Assembly (NCBI GenBank): GCA_028285265.1
Contig: JANQPX010000030.1
Span: 434,001 to 498,000, forward strand
Origin: Geminicoccaceae bacterium
GTDB taxonomy: Bacteria; Pseudomonadota; Alphaproteobacteria; Geminicoccales; Geminicoccaceae
DNA: 64,000 bases
Direction: 5' to 3'
A model generated the notes under the pieces. It saw nothing but the letters and a program-made list of their open reading frames with translations. It did not search any database and was not told where the DNA came from. This document shows, one piece after another, positions 52,529-60,759 of the stretch. Numbering within the stretch: position 1 is the stretch's first letter; every line of letters starts with the position of its first letter. A program made the position numbers and the translations under genes.

Positions 52529-53710
52529 TCAGCTGGTGCGGAGAGCTGCCCTAGGCACCAAGACAAAGTAACGACCTTTGCTTTTCATATGCCCGGCGAT
52601 GGCCTCCGCGCGTTCGCCTGCGCCCCAAAAAACATCACCGCGGACGGCACCTTTGATCGCACCGCCCGTATCCTGGGCGATCATCAGTCGACGGAGTGGC
52701 TGCTCGCCGCTAGGCCAAGGAGCGGAGGTATCCAGCCAAACCGGTGAACCTAGAGGAATGTGGCGCGGATCGACGGCAAGAGACCGTCCTGCGGTGAGGG
52801 GAACACTTTGTGCGCCAAGAGGCCCGTCGTTGGGGTCGAGTTCGGTGTTTTCTTGGAAGAAAATGTACGATTTGTTACGCGCCATAATCTCACGCGCGCG
52901 ATCTGGGTTATCCTTGAGCCATTCTCGTATGCTCTGTAACGAGACGTTTTCCGGCGTCAATGCGCCGATTTCGATCAAATCTCGCCCGATCGCCCGATAA
53001 GGAAGACCATTTTGGTCTGCATAGCCGACCCGAATGACCGTACCGTCATCGAGACGAACCTGGCCTGATCCTTGTATTTGGAGAAAAAATTTCTCGATCT
53101 CGTCATCGACCCAGACGAACTCGAGATCGCGTTCAGCTAGGGCTCCGCTGACGATGTCATCGCGAGAATGATATGGAATGAACTCTTGACCCTCAATCCG
53201 TCCGCGAATGGATCGGCCTTCAAGATCTGGATCGAACTTGCCGAGGTCTACTTTGACAAGATCGCCCGGTGGTAGGTGTAGGGGGACTTCATAAGCGCCA
53301 TTTCTAGATTTCGACCCTTCGAGTAAAGGCTCATAATATCCTGTAAAAAGACCTTCGTTGTCCCCATCCGATGTGATGGCAAAAGGTTGGAACCAAGCCT
53401 CGAAGAAACGCCGGGCGTCTTCTGGCTGTGATGATTCACTTAGGTCGCCCGCAGCATTGCAAGCGAGCCGCCAATCATCCGCCGTCCCGTAGACGTCGTG
53501 CTTGCCGATTGTCGATTGGCTCGGACGCCGTAGAAGCTTCTCGCATGAACGCTTGAATGCAACGGCTGCAGCTAAGGGATTATCGCTTTGCCATCCCTCG
53601 AGCTTTTCATAAGGGATGGGTTCGAATTCGACTTGTGGCTGGACATCATCGCCCTTGCCGCAACCGAAAAGCAAAGCCACAGGCAACCATAACGCCAGTA
53701 GTCGTTTCAT
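52529..53710 (-). CDS. mltA: Membrane-bound lytic murein transglycosylase A
   Basis: Cleaves peptidoglycan glycan strands to form anhydromuropeptides. The 393-aa protein has a lipoprotein signal ending near Cys17 (LLFGC), the MltA double-psi barrel with GLFTGYYEPLLEGS near residue 131 and GRIEGQEFIPY, FFLQIQGSG and RAIGRDLIEIG, and the C-terminal 3D domain with LMIAQDTGGAIKG near residue 349, whose Asp is catalytic. It sits between Tim44 and lutA. Confidence 0.94.
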   Translation of the reverse strand: MKRLLALWLPVALLFGCGKGDDVQPQVEFEPIPYEKLEGWQSDNPLAAAVAFKRSCEKLLRRPSQSTIGKHDVYGTADDWRLACNAAGDLSESSQPEDARRFFEAWFQPFAITSDGDNEGLFTGYYEPLLEGSKSRNGAYEVPLHLPPGDLVKVDLGKFDPDLEGRSIRGRIEGQEFIPYHSRDDIVSGALAERDLEFVWVDDEIEKFFLQIQGSGQVRLDDGTVIRVGYADQNGLPYRAIGRDLIEIGALTPENVSLQSIREWLKDNPDRAREIMARNKSYIFFQENTELDPNDGPLGAQSVPLTAGRSLAVDPRHIPLGSPVWLDTSAPWPSGEQPLRRLMIAQDTGGAIKGAVRGDVFWGAGERAEAIAGHMKSKGRYFVLVPRAALRTS

Positions 53711-53733
53711 CGATCAAATCACGGTGACGAGGA

Positions 53734-54417
53734 TCAGTTGGGAGCCCGAGTCTCGATCAGTGTCCAATTTGGATCACCGCTCTCGGTATCACGCTCGAAC
53801 GTCCAAAGGTCAACAACATTCTCGGCCGTTTGCGGATCGCCTTCGACGATCTTACCGTCGCGATCACGCACAACATTGACCTGTTCGCTTTGGAATCGAA
53901 GCGTTAAGCGGGCCAAACTATCGACCAGATCCGCTTCGATTACCTCAGGTTTGCTGACGGCGAGAAGCTGTGTGTCGAGACTTTGTTCGATCGCAACACG
54001 TTCATCGATAGCTCGCGCAAAGCCCCGAAAGACTTGATCGGCGAGCAGCGGACGAAGCACAGTCTTGTCGCCAGCCGCATAGGCATCCACGATCATTTCG
54101 AAGGCCAATCTTGCACCAGACAAGAATTCCTTCAGATCAAATTGTGGATCCGCTTCGCGGACACGCAAAAGCCCGTGCTTGACATCACCTTCGCTGAGAG
54201 CTGCGATTGCTTGGTCAATTTCCGGCTGCGCCGGACCGCGTTCCCCAATAGGCACCACATTGTCCGTAGAGCCTTCATTGCCTACGTTGCCGTAACCTTC
54301 AGTTCGACGACGTTCATGACCAGTTCGCCGGCCAAGAACACTTCGAAGCCGAAGCGCAATGAACGCAGCAACCATGGCGAAAAACAAGATGTCGATGTAT
54401 GCAAATCCTTCAGACAT
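53734..54417 (-). CDS. Tim44-like inner-membrane protein
   Basis: The 227-aa protein has one N-terminal helix (YIDILFFAMVAAFIALRLRSVLG), then a basic linker and the Tim44/Tim44-like domain, with FLSGARLAFEMIVDAYAAGD near residue 103 and LRPLLADQVFRGFARAI. Such proteins lie beside fxsA-secB and mltA in alphaproteobacteria and are relatives of the mitochondrial import subunit, with a suggested role in protein export or membrane integrity. It faces fxsA across 104 bp. Confidence 0.9.
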   Translation of the reverse strand: MSEGFAYIDILFFAMVAAFIALRLRSVLGRRTGHERRRTEGYGNVGNEGSTDNVVPIGERGPAQPEIDQAIAALSEGDVKHGLLRVREADPQFDLKEFLSGARLAFEMIVDAYAAGDKTVLRPLLADQVFRGFARAIDERVAIEQSLDTQLLAVSKPEVIEADLVDSLARLTLRFQSEQVNVVRDRDGKIVEGDPQTAENVVDLWTFERDTESGDPNWTLIETRAPN

Positions 54418-54521
54418 TCCGGCTCCGTTGAAGCCTTTAGTTGCGTCAGCGAGTGAGTTGACGGATGTTACCCGCTAACGACGTAAGTTCAAGGTAAGCT
54501 TTTATCCTTAACAAACATATA

Positions 54522-55094
54522 ATGACCCGAACAGAAAAACAAACCACAGCGTACCTCCCAATCGGAAGGATTTTGCTCATCGCATTCATCGCAATGCCGT
54601 TGATCGAGATCGCTGTGCTCATCAATGTGGGCGGTTTGATAGGCTTATGGCCTACCCTCGCCTTGATTGTCTTGACGGCTTTCATCGGGACGTGGATGTT
54701 GCGGCAGCAAGGATTTGCTGTCATGGCGCGCGCACAACAGCGTTTCGCCGAGGGGAAAATGCCACTTGATGAAATTTTTGACGGGTTTTGTCTGGTGATC
54801 TCGGGCGCGCTCCTTCTGACACCTGGATTTGTAACCGATGCTATTGGGGGCAGCCTCCTGATACCGGCGGTTCGCCGGTGGCTTAAGCACAGGATGAAGG
54901 GGCGATTTCACGTTGCCACCGCGCCTCCCGGTGACGAACCGACGCAAGGTCCCGTGTTTGATGGGGACTATGAAACGGTTCAGCCTGAGGCGGGGGCGGC
55001 TGACGCTAGGACCGATGATGCGGGGGAGCGTTCGACAAAGGCCGACTCGCGTTCGATGCCCCCCCCTCGGGGCGGCTGGGGAGAAAAACCGTGA
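54522..55094 (+). CDS. fxsA: FxsA family membrane protein
   Basis: The 190-aa protein has the FxsA pattern: three to four helices (LIAFIAMPLIEIAVLINVGGLIGLWPTLA; LALIVLTAFIGTWMLR; VISGALLLTPGFVTDAIGG) and a polar, low-complexity C-terminus rich in Gly, Asp and Ser. FxsA is known for phage T7 exclusion effects in E. coli; its normal role is unclear. Its stop overlaps the following gene. Confidence 0.9.
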   Translation: MTRTEKQTTAYLPIGRILLIAFIAMPLIEIAVLINVGGLIGLWPTLALIVLTAFIGTWMLRQQGFAVMARAQQRFAEGKMPLDEIFDGFCLVISGALLLTPGFVTDAIGGSLLIPAVRRWLKHRMKGRFHVATAPPGDEPTQGPVFDGDYETVQPEAGAADARTDDAGERSTKADSRSMPPPRGGWGEKP

Positions 55095-55609
55095 TCTTCG
55101 CCCGTCATGCTCAGTCCGAGTGGAACGAGCTCTTTTCGAAAACACGGATCGATCCTGGTATTCCTGACGCCAAACTTACCGCCGTCGGCATCAAGCAGGC
55201 AGAAAACCTGGCTGAGAAACTTGTCGGCTACGACATTAACATGGTTGTCGCGAGTCCTTATACGCGCACGCTGCAGACCGCAGAGATTGCTGCGTCTGTC
55301 CTTGGCGTGCCTATTGTCGTGAATGAGCTCGTGCGTGAACGTTGTGTTTTCTCTTGCGATATCGGCAGCAATCCGAATGTGCTGCGTGAGGCATTCGCAC
55401 ATATCGACTTCGATGGGCTCATAGACGGTTGGTGGGGCGAGCCACCGGAGAGCGAGGCAGCGATTGCTCATCGCTGTGCCCTTTTCCGACAACAGCATGG
55501 AGATCTCCTGGCCCGTGACGACGTTGCCGTCATTTCCCATTGGGGATTTATTCGGGCCTTTACGGGACAAGAGGTCGATAATGCGACCATCGTACATGCC
55601 TCCCCCTGA
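55091..55609 (+). CDS. Histidine phosphatase superfamily protein
   Basis: The 172-aa protein has the catalytic RHA motif at the start (FARHAQSEWNE), the second catalytic area with Glu-like residues, and the late His in ISHWGFIRAFTG near residue 148. This fits the phosphoglycerate mutase-like family; the substrate is unknown. It starts with GTG overlapping the fxsA stop (GTGA), so it is translationally coupled, and lies between fxsA and secB, where many relatives have no gene. Confidence 0.87.
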   Translation: MIFARHAQSEWNELFSKTRIDPGIPDAKLTAVGIKQAENLAEKLVGYDINMVVASPYTRTLQTAEIAASVLGVPIVVNELVRERCVFSCDIGSNPNVLREAFAHIDFDGLIDGWWGEPPESEAAIAHRCALFRQQHGDLLARDDVAVISHWGFIRAFTGQEVDNATIVHASP

Positions 55610-55676
55610 CACCCCGGGCCGTTCGACCAGATCGTCGATCACGGTGCCACCTAACCAAGAGTAGGATCAAAGCGAT

Positions 55677-56219
55677 ATGGCTGAAAATTCCGATACATCT
55701 CCTGCCGGTAGCAATCAAACTGAGCAAGCGGAGCCGCCGCGCCTGATGATTCAGACGCAATACATTAAGGATTTATCGTTTGAAAATCCGAGAGCGCCAG
55801 CCACGCTGGATCAAAGCCAGAACCAGCAGCGTCCGGCCATCGCCGTTCGGGTCGACGTCCGCGCTCAACCACTGCAGGATACGCGTTACGAAGTCGCTGT
55901 GCAGCTGAATGTCGACGCAAAAGCCGGCGACGATGCGGTGTTTGTGCTTGAGTTGACCTACGCTGGCGTTTTCCAGCTGATGAACATCCCGAAGGACAGC
56001 TTGCAGCCGCTGCTTCTCGTCGAATGCCCGCGTCTTCTTTTCCCATTTGCGCGTCGGATTGTTGCGGATGCGACCCGGGACGGAGGGTTCCCACCGCTTA
56101 TGATCGATCCGATCGACTTCGTTGCCCTCTACCGTCAACGGCAACAACAGGCGCAGGCTGCAGCACAGGCAGCGACGGCGTCAGGTGATCATGGTCAACA
56201 GACCAGCGCAGCCAACTAG
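55677..56219 (+). CDS. secB: Protein-export chaperone SecB
   Basis: Keeps preproteins unfolded and hands them to SecA. The 180-aa protein has IQTQYIKDLSFENPRAP at about residue 24, RYEVAVQLNVDAK, the AGVFQLMNIP segment near residue 101, and the ECPRLLFPFARRIVADATRDGGFPPLMIDPIDF block near residue 117, the strongest SecB signature. Gln/Ala-rich ends are extra. Confidence 0.96.
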   Translation: MAENSDTSPAGSNQTEQAEPPRLMIQTQYIKDLSFENPRAPATLDQSQNQQRPAIAVRVDVRAQPLQDTRYEVAVQLNVDAKAGDDAVFVLELTYAGVFQLMNIPKDSLQPLLLVECPRLLFPFARRIVADATRDGGFPPLMIDPIDFVALYRQRQQQAQAAAQAATASGDHGQQTSAAN

Positions 56220-56254
56220 CCTGTGATCACTGCGGTAGGGCACCGATCCTCTCA

Positions 56255-56842
56255 TTACCGGACCGCGTGTTGGCGCGGTCCACCGTCGCTTATGGATCCC
56301 TTGCCGATGCCCAATGCCGGTAGGACTTCATCGGCATGATCCACCGATAGGATCATTGAAGCGACATCCGGCTCTGCAAAACCCGCATTGATGACTTGGG
56401 TCATCAATGCGTTCAAGGGATCCCAAAAGCCGTCGATATTGATCAAGACGATCGGTTTTTGATGATAGCCGAGCTGGCGCAACGTCAACACTTCGAAAAC
56501 TTCGTCCAGTGTCCCGAGACCGCCGGGCAAGATGGCGAACGCATCACTGCGTTCGATCATCTGATCTTTCCGGTCGAACATGTCTTTCGTGACGATCAAA
56601 TCGCTAATCTCTTGGTGTCCAACTTCACGCTGTAAGAGCCGCGATGGGATGATGCCGACGACCTTACCACCAGCAGACATCGCAGCGTCGGCAACAATAC
56701 CCATGAGGCCGACATGTCCCCCCCCGTAGACCACCTCGATGGCATTCTCGCCGCATAGTCGGCCCAAGCGAGCCGCTTGGTTGCTGTACTTGGCCGTTTC
56801 GCCAAATCGCGAACCACAAAAAATACACAGCGAGCTAATCAC
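56255..56842 (-). CDS. LOG-family nucleotide phosphoribohydrolase
   Basis: The 195-aa protein has the LOG/TIGR00730 Rossmann fold with IFCGSRFG at the start, VYGGGHVGLMG near residue 38, and the signature ILPGGLGTLDE near residue 104-114 (PGGxGTxxE). Such enzymes release free bases from nucleoside 5'-monophosphates; the cytokinin role is shown for plants and some bacteria. Old annotations name it lysine decarboxylase, which is not supported. It converges on secB. Confidence 0.93.
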   Translation of the reverse strand: MISSLCIFCGSRFGETAKYSNQAARLGRLCGENAIEVVYGGGHVGLMGIVADAAMSAGGKVVGIIPSRLLQREVGHQEISDLIVTKDMFDRKDQMIERSDAFAILPGGLGTLDEVFEVLTLRQLGYHQKPIVLINIDGFWDPLNALMTQVINAGFAEPDVASMILSVDHADEVLPALGIGKGSISDGGPRQHAVR

Positions 56843-57074
56843 GACGAGCCCTCCATAAGTTTTTGGAACGAACCCCTAGCTGCTTTCGTCAAATATACCA
56901 AAGCAATTTAGGGTAGCGCTAAGCTGAGAGAGAGAAGCCTGAGAATACAAATCGACATACCCATGAACGTGCACCATGTCGCGTCGATAGGTCGATCACT
57001 CGGAATTCTTGGCTTTTTTTCACTTTTGACATTATTCTTAATTCTCAGAAATCACAAGAAGTTGATGCGCAATC

Positions 57075-58367
57075 ATGGGTTACTATGCAGTTGGTGGTCT
57101 CGTTTTGTTGGCGGGTGTTTTCGGACTTGCCTTCGTGACGCTCGATCCGTTCGAGACGAGCCAAGACCAAAATGAGGCGACGACCGTGTCTGAGGCTCCG
57201 GTCAATGTGCCAGAACCGACTGAACCGCAGAGAAGTCCCCCCATTCAGGGCTCAGCAGCACGACTCATGGATGACTTCGGTTCAGGGCCTAGTGGTATCA
57301 CCGTCACCGTGCCTCTGAAAAATCGCCATCAACAAGCCTATGCGGGCGGTGCTGGTAACGGTGGTGGCGCGGCTCCTGAACCATCATCGGTCGTTCGTAT
57401 TATCGAGCGTGACACCGGTGCAACCGACCCTCAACCAAGTGACAGCCTATCACAAGATGGCCGGGAGGATCCGACGGCAGACTTAGCTGCGACCGCGACT
57501 TTGCCTACATTTGACGTCGTCCGTGTCGATCCCACGGGCACGACGGTCTTGGCGGGGCGCGCAATGCCATCCACCGAGGTGGATATTAGGGTCGGCGATA
57601 AGGTGATTGATCGCGTCATGACCACGGCAAGCGGCGAATGGGTATCGACTCCTCTCGAGCCGTTATTGCCGGGGGATCAGGAGCTGAGCCTGACATCTTC
57701 AACGCCATCGGGTGCCCTTATTGAGTCACGCCAGGTCGTCATCGTATCGGTGCCTGAAGCGGTTGAAGATGTATCGGAGCAGGGCGAAAAAATTGAACCC
57801 GATCAAACAGTGGCTGTGCTTCTGGACAAGGATCAAAGTGGTGCAGGGCGTATTCTCCAAGCACCGGACAAATTGGAAAGCGCCGGCAATGAGCGCCTTG
57901 CTCTCAAGATTGTCGACTACGATGATCGTGGCGCAATCAGGTTGACAGGCGAGGCGCCGCCCGGTGTGCCCGTTCGGATCTATGTCAACAATGTGCCGTC
58001 AGCGCTCGTGATTGGTGACAGCAAGGGCGACTGGATTACGACGCTTGATCAGGATTTGCCAGCAGGCGACTACACGCTGCGGCTTGATCAGCTCGATGCC
58101 ACCGGTCAATCCGTCGCCAGGCTAGAGACGCCCTTGACGAGGGTTGCCCAGCCGCCAGTACAAGGTGCCGCCAAGGTCGACTACGTGGTCGTGCAGCCGG
58201 GGAATTCCCTTTGGCGCATCGCACGGCGTCTGTCGGGCGACGGCTTCAATTATGTCTACATCTTCGAGGCTAATGAGGCGCAGATTCGCGACCCTGATGT
58301 GATTTATCCAGGGCAGGTTTTCGAGGTTCCCTCCACTGTAGGAGTGGAAGTTGCTGGCCAGGGATGA
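57075..58367 (+). CDS. LysM-domain envelope protein
   Basis: The 430-aa protein has an N-terminal membrane anchor (GYYAVGGLVLLAGVFGLAFVTL), a Pro/Thr/Glu-rich linker to about residue 150, two bacterial Ig-like strand sets (VRVDPTGTTVLAGRAMPSTE; IRLTGEAPPGVPVRIYVNN), and a C-terminal LysM domain (VVVQPGNSLWRIARRLSGDG ... YPGQVFEVPS) at about residues 376-425 for peptidoglycan binding. The function beyond cell-wall attachment is unknown. Confidence 0.87.
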   Translation: MGYYAVGGLVLLAGVFGLAFVTLDPFETSQDQNEATTVSEAPVNVPEPTEPQRSPPIQGSAARLMDDFGSGPSGITVTVPLKNRHQQAYAGGAGNGGGAAPEPSSVVRIIERDTGATDPQPSDSLSQDGREDPTADLAATATLPTFDVVRVDPTGTTVLAGRAMPSTEVDIRVGDKVIDRVMTTASGEWVSTPLEPLLPGDQELSLTSSTPSGALIESRQVVIVSVPEAVEDVSEQGEKIEPDQTVAVLLDKDQSGAGRILQAPDKLESAGNERLALKIVDYDDRGAIRLTGEAPPGVPVRIYVNNVPSALVIGDSKGDWITTLDQDLPAGDYTLRLDQLDATGQSVARLETPLTRVAQPPVQGAAKVDYVVVQPGNSLWRIARRLSGDGFNYVYIFEANEAQIRDPDVIYPGQVFEVPSTVGVEVAGQG

Positions 58368-58410
58368 TCACCCCAGGACGGTACCGCGTGCTCAAGCACG
58401 GTGGCGAGCA

Positions 58411-58449
58411 TCCCCCAGTGGGGGAACGTCACTCCGGTTCCTATCGGAG
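58411..58449. terminator. Hairpin cluster between convergent genes
   Basis: Within 58383-58449, three short inverted repeats occur: ACCG-GTGCT-like pairs at 58383-58102 side, CCCCC-AGT-GGGGG at 58412-58424, and CTCCG-8-CGGAG at 58432-58449. They lie between the LysM gene and ilvE, which converge. No T tract is clear, so the termination role is inferred from position. Confidence 0.35.
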
Positions 58450-58530
58450 CCTGGTGAGCTGTGAAATGTGACTTGAGACAAGCCGTCGGTTGGAGGAACG
58501 AGCCTCGGTTCAGGGTGGTGACAGTGTTAG

Positions 58531-59430
58531 CTAGCCAGCCTCTTTCCGCGCTGACTGCCGGGTCAGCTTGTCGAAGTCACTGATGAGTTCCCGGGTCATT
58601 TGCCCAACTTGGAAGTTATGGTCCGCAATTTCTTTGACTGGTGTGACCTCAACAGCCGTCCCGGTCAAAAAGACTTCGTTGGCATCCTTCAATTCTTCCG
58701 GCTTGATATGACGCTCCACCACCTCAATTCCTCGAGCTTCGGCGAGCCCAATCACGGTTTGCCGTGTGATTCCGTTTAAGAAACAATCTGGCGTTGGCGT
58801 ATGAAGCTTGCCATCAATGGCCAAAAAGAGATTGGCACCCGAACCTTCTGCCAAATAGCCTCGATAGTCGAGCATCAGAGCATCGTTATAGCCCGCCGCC
58901 TCGGCTTCGTGCTTACAGAGCGTGCAGATCATGTAAAGGCCGGCGGCCTTGCTTTGGGTAGGGGCAGTATCCGGTGCAGGACGGCGATATTTGGCCCAGG
59001 TCATCCGAATACCTTCCATCCGAGCCTCAGGCGTGAAGTAGGCAGGCCATTCCCATGCTGCGATAGCAACATGGATTTTACAGGCCTGGGCAGACACACC
59101 CATCATCTCTGATCCGCGCCAGGCGATAGGCCGAAGATAGCCATCACCACTCGACAGGCCGTTAGCAGCGATGACTTGCTTGCAGGCTTGGTCGATGGCA
59201 GGAACATCGAACGGTAATTCGAAGCCCATGATTTCTGCAGACGTCTTCAGCCGTTCATTGTGCTCGGTTAGCTTGAAGGCTTCGCCGCCATAGACACGGG
59301 TCCCCTCGAAGACCGCACTCGCATAGTGAAGTGCATGGGTCAGGATATGACATGTAACATTCCGCCACGGCACCATTTCGCCATCATACCAAATGTAGCC
59401 GTCGCGATCGTCATAGGGGACGAGTGACAT
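58531..59430 (-). CDS. ilvE: Branched-chain amino acid aminotransferase
   Basis: Transfers amino groups in Ile, Leu and Val synthesis. The 299-aa class IV aminotransferase has YIWYDGEMVPWRN near residue 11, HALHYASAVFEGTRVY near residue 31, the PLP Lys in the KAAGLYMICTLCKHEA region near residue 157, and the later EGSGANLFLAIDGKL and GITRQTVIGLA motifs. I chose the ATG at 59430 (MSLVPYDD), matching close relatives; the frame opens 117 bases earlier, where it would overlap the divergent MarR gene. Confidence 0.95.
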   Translation of the reverse strand: MSLVPYDDRDGYIWYDGEMVPWRNVTCHILTHALHYASAVFEGTRVYGGEAFKLTEHNERLKTSAEIMGFELPFDVPAIDQACKQVIAANGLSSGDGYLRPIAWRGSEMMGVSAQACKIHVAIAAWEWPAYFTPEARMEGIRMTWAKYRRPAPDTAPTQSKAAGLYMICTLCKHEAEAAGYNDALMLDYRGYLAEGSGANLFLAIDGKLHTPTPDCFLNGITRQTVIGLAEARGIEVVERHIKPEELKDANEVFLTGTAVEVTPVKEIADHNFQVGQMTRELISDFDKLTRQSARKEAG

Positions 59431-59500
59431 AAGACGCTGCCTTTCTAGAACCTTCATGCTAAACACAACCGCGTAGCACTGCCTATGCGGACGTGTCAAC

Positions 59501-60037
59501 GTGACGAAACCTAAGGCCACCCGCCCGTTTCCGCCCATTCCGCCCAATCCGCTTTTCCTGAAGGACGAAGAGCTGATCGAGGGGTTGGAGTTGTTGGAGT
59601 TTGCTCTTCAGAGCCTCAAGAGCGAGCAAGACTCGATCTTGGACGAGGTCGGTTTAGGACGAAGCCACCAACAATTGCTGCACTATATCGGCAGAAGTCC
59701 CGGCATTAACATGGTCGACTTGTTAAAGATTGTGCCTCTGACAAAACAGAGTTTGTCGCGACTATTAGGCGAGCTCACCACGCGACAATTGATCAACCAG
59801 ACACAGGATGAGGCCGATCGGCGGCGTCAACGTCTCGAGCTCACGCACGAAGGTAAGGCATTGGATCAGCTGCTGAATGATGGCCTGCGGCGACGTTTGG
59901 CCGTCGCCTATCGAGCCGTTGGCGCTGAAGCTGTTGCCGGTTTTCATCAGGTTCTAGAAGGTCTGATCGACGAGCCGGCACGCCGCTACCTACAAAGCGT
60001 ACGAACTGGTAGTAGGCAACATTGGCGCACCGAATGA
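59501..60037 (+). CDS. MarR-family regulator (PetP-like)
   Basis: The 178-aa protein is a winged-helix MarR regulator: LGRSHQQLLHYIGRSPGINMVDLLKIVPLTKQSLSRLLGEL holds the helix-turn-helix, and DEADRRRQRLELTHEGK the wing. The N-terminus is a Pro-rich stretch. It starts with GTG at 59501, 70 bp from the divergent ilvE. In alphaproteobacteria a MarR gene (petP) next to ilvE and an OmpR-type regulator (petR) is a conserved arrangement, so I read it as PetP-like; no cytochrome bc1 genes are in the window. Confidence 0.88.
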   Translation: MTKPKATRPFPPIPPNPLFLKDEELIEGLELLEFALQSLKSEQDSILDEVGLGRSHQQLLHYIGRSPGINMVDLLKIVPLTKQSLSRLLGELTTRQLINQTQDEADRRRQRLELTHEGKALDQLLNDGLRRRLAVAYRAVGAEAVAGFHQVLEGLIDEPARRYLQSVRTGSRQHWRTE

Positions 60038-60759
60038 CGAGGCGTGTAGTGGACAATACTGATCAGCGAGACGATCTGCATATACTGGTTGTCGATGATG
60101 ACGCCCGCCTGCGTGAGTTGCTTCGTCGCTTTCTCGTAGAAAATGGTTATCACGTCAGTGTTGCAGGCGACGCGCTTGAAGCTCGGGCGGCCCTTCGAAA
60201 CTTTGCCTTTGACCTCATGGTGCTTGACGTCATGATGCCCGGCCAGGATGGCGTAAGTTTCACCGGCGAACTCAGGGAATCAAGTGACTTACCGGTTTTG
60301 TTGCTGACGGCACGCGGAGAGACTGAGGATCGGATTTCTGGCCTGGCTGCTGGTGCCGACGACTATTTGGTGAAACCGTTTGACCCGCGCGAGTTGTTGC
60401 TGCGGGTTGCGACGATTTTGCGGCGAACGTCGTCTTTGGACGTGGTCGCTGAGCCGGTTCATCCAACGGTGCGTTTTGGCCGGTTCACTTTCGACATCGA
60501 ACGTCAGCAATTAAGCCATAGCGGTGAGCCGGTTCATCTGACGACAGCCGAGCTATCGCTACTCTCGATTCTGGCACGGCAGCCGGGCTCTCCGGTTGAT
60601 CGCCGTGACTTGTCACAACAAAGCAGGATTAGCGGCTCGGATCGGGCGGTCGATACCCAGATTGCACGCCTGAGAAGGAAGCTGGAAGATGATCCACGTC
60701 GTCCGCAATATCTTCTGACCATGCGAGGTGCGGGATATGTTCTCCGACTTGGCGGATAG
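60034..60759 (+). CDS. OmpR-family response regulator (PetR-like)
   Basis: Two-component output protein. The 241-aa protein has the receiver domain with acidic pair DDD near residue 21, the phosphoryl-accepting Asp at residue 65 (VLDVMMPG), Lys in LVKPFDPRELL, and a C-terminal winged-helix DNA-binding domain (TTAELSLLSILARQPGSPVDR, VDTQIARLRRKLEDD). The ATG at 60034 overlaps the MarR stop; a TTG at 60022 is possible. It is coupled to the kinase gene downstream. Confidence 0.93.
   Translation: MTRRVVDNTDQRDDLHILVVDDDARLRELLRRFLVENGYHVSVAGDALEARAALRNFAFDLMVLDVMMPGQDGVSFTGELRESSDLPVLLLTARGETEDRISGLAAGADDYLVKPFDPRELLLRVATILRRTSSLDVVAEPVHPTVRFGRFTFDIERQQLSHSGEPVHLTTAELSLLSILARQPGSPVDRRDLSQQSRISGSDRAVDTQIARLRRKLEDDPRRPQYLLTMRGAGYVLRLGG

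Noticed and set aside
56963..57175. Short hydrophobic frame before the LysM gene
   Set aside because: Overlaps the LysM gene start in another frame and has no ribosome site; the LysM start is clear.
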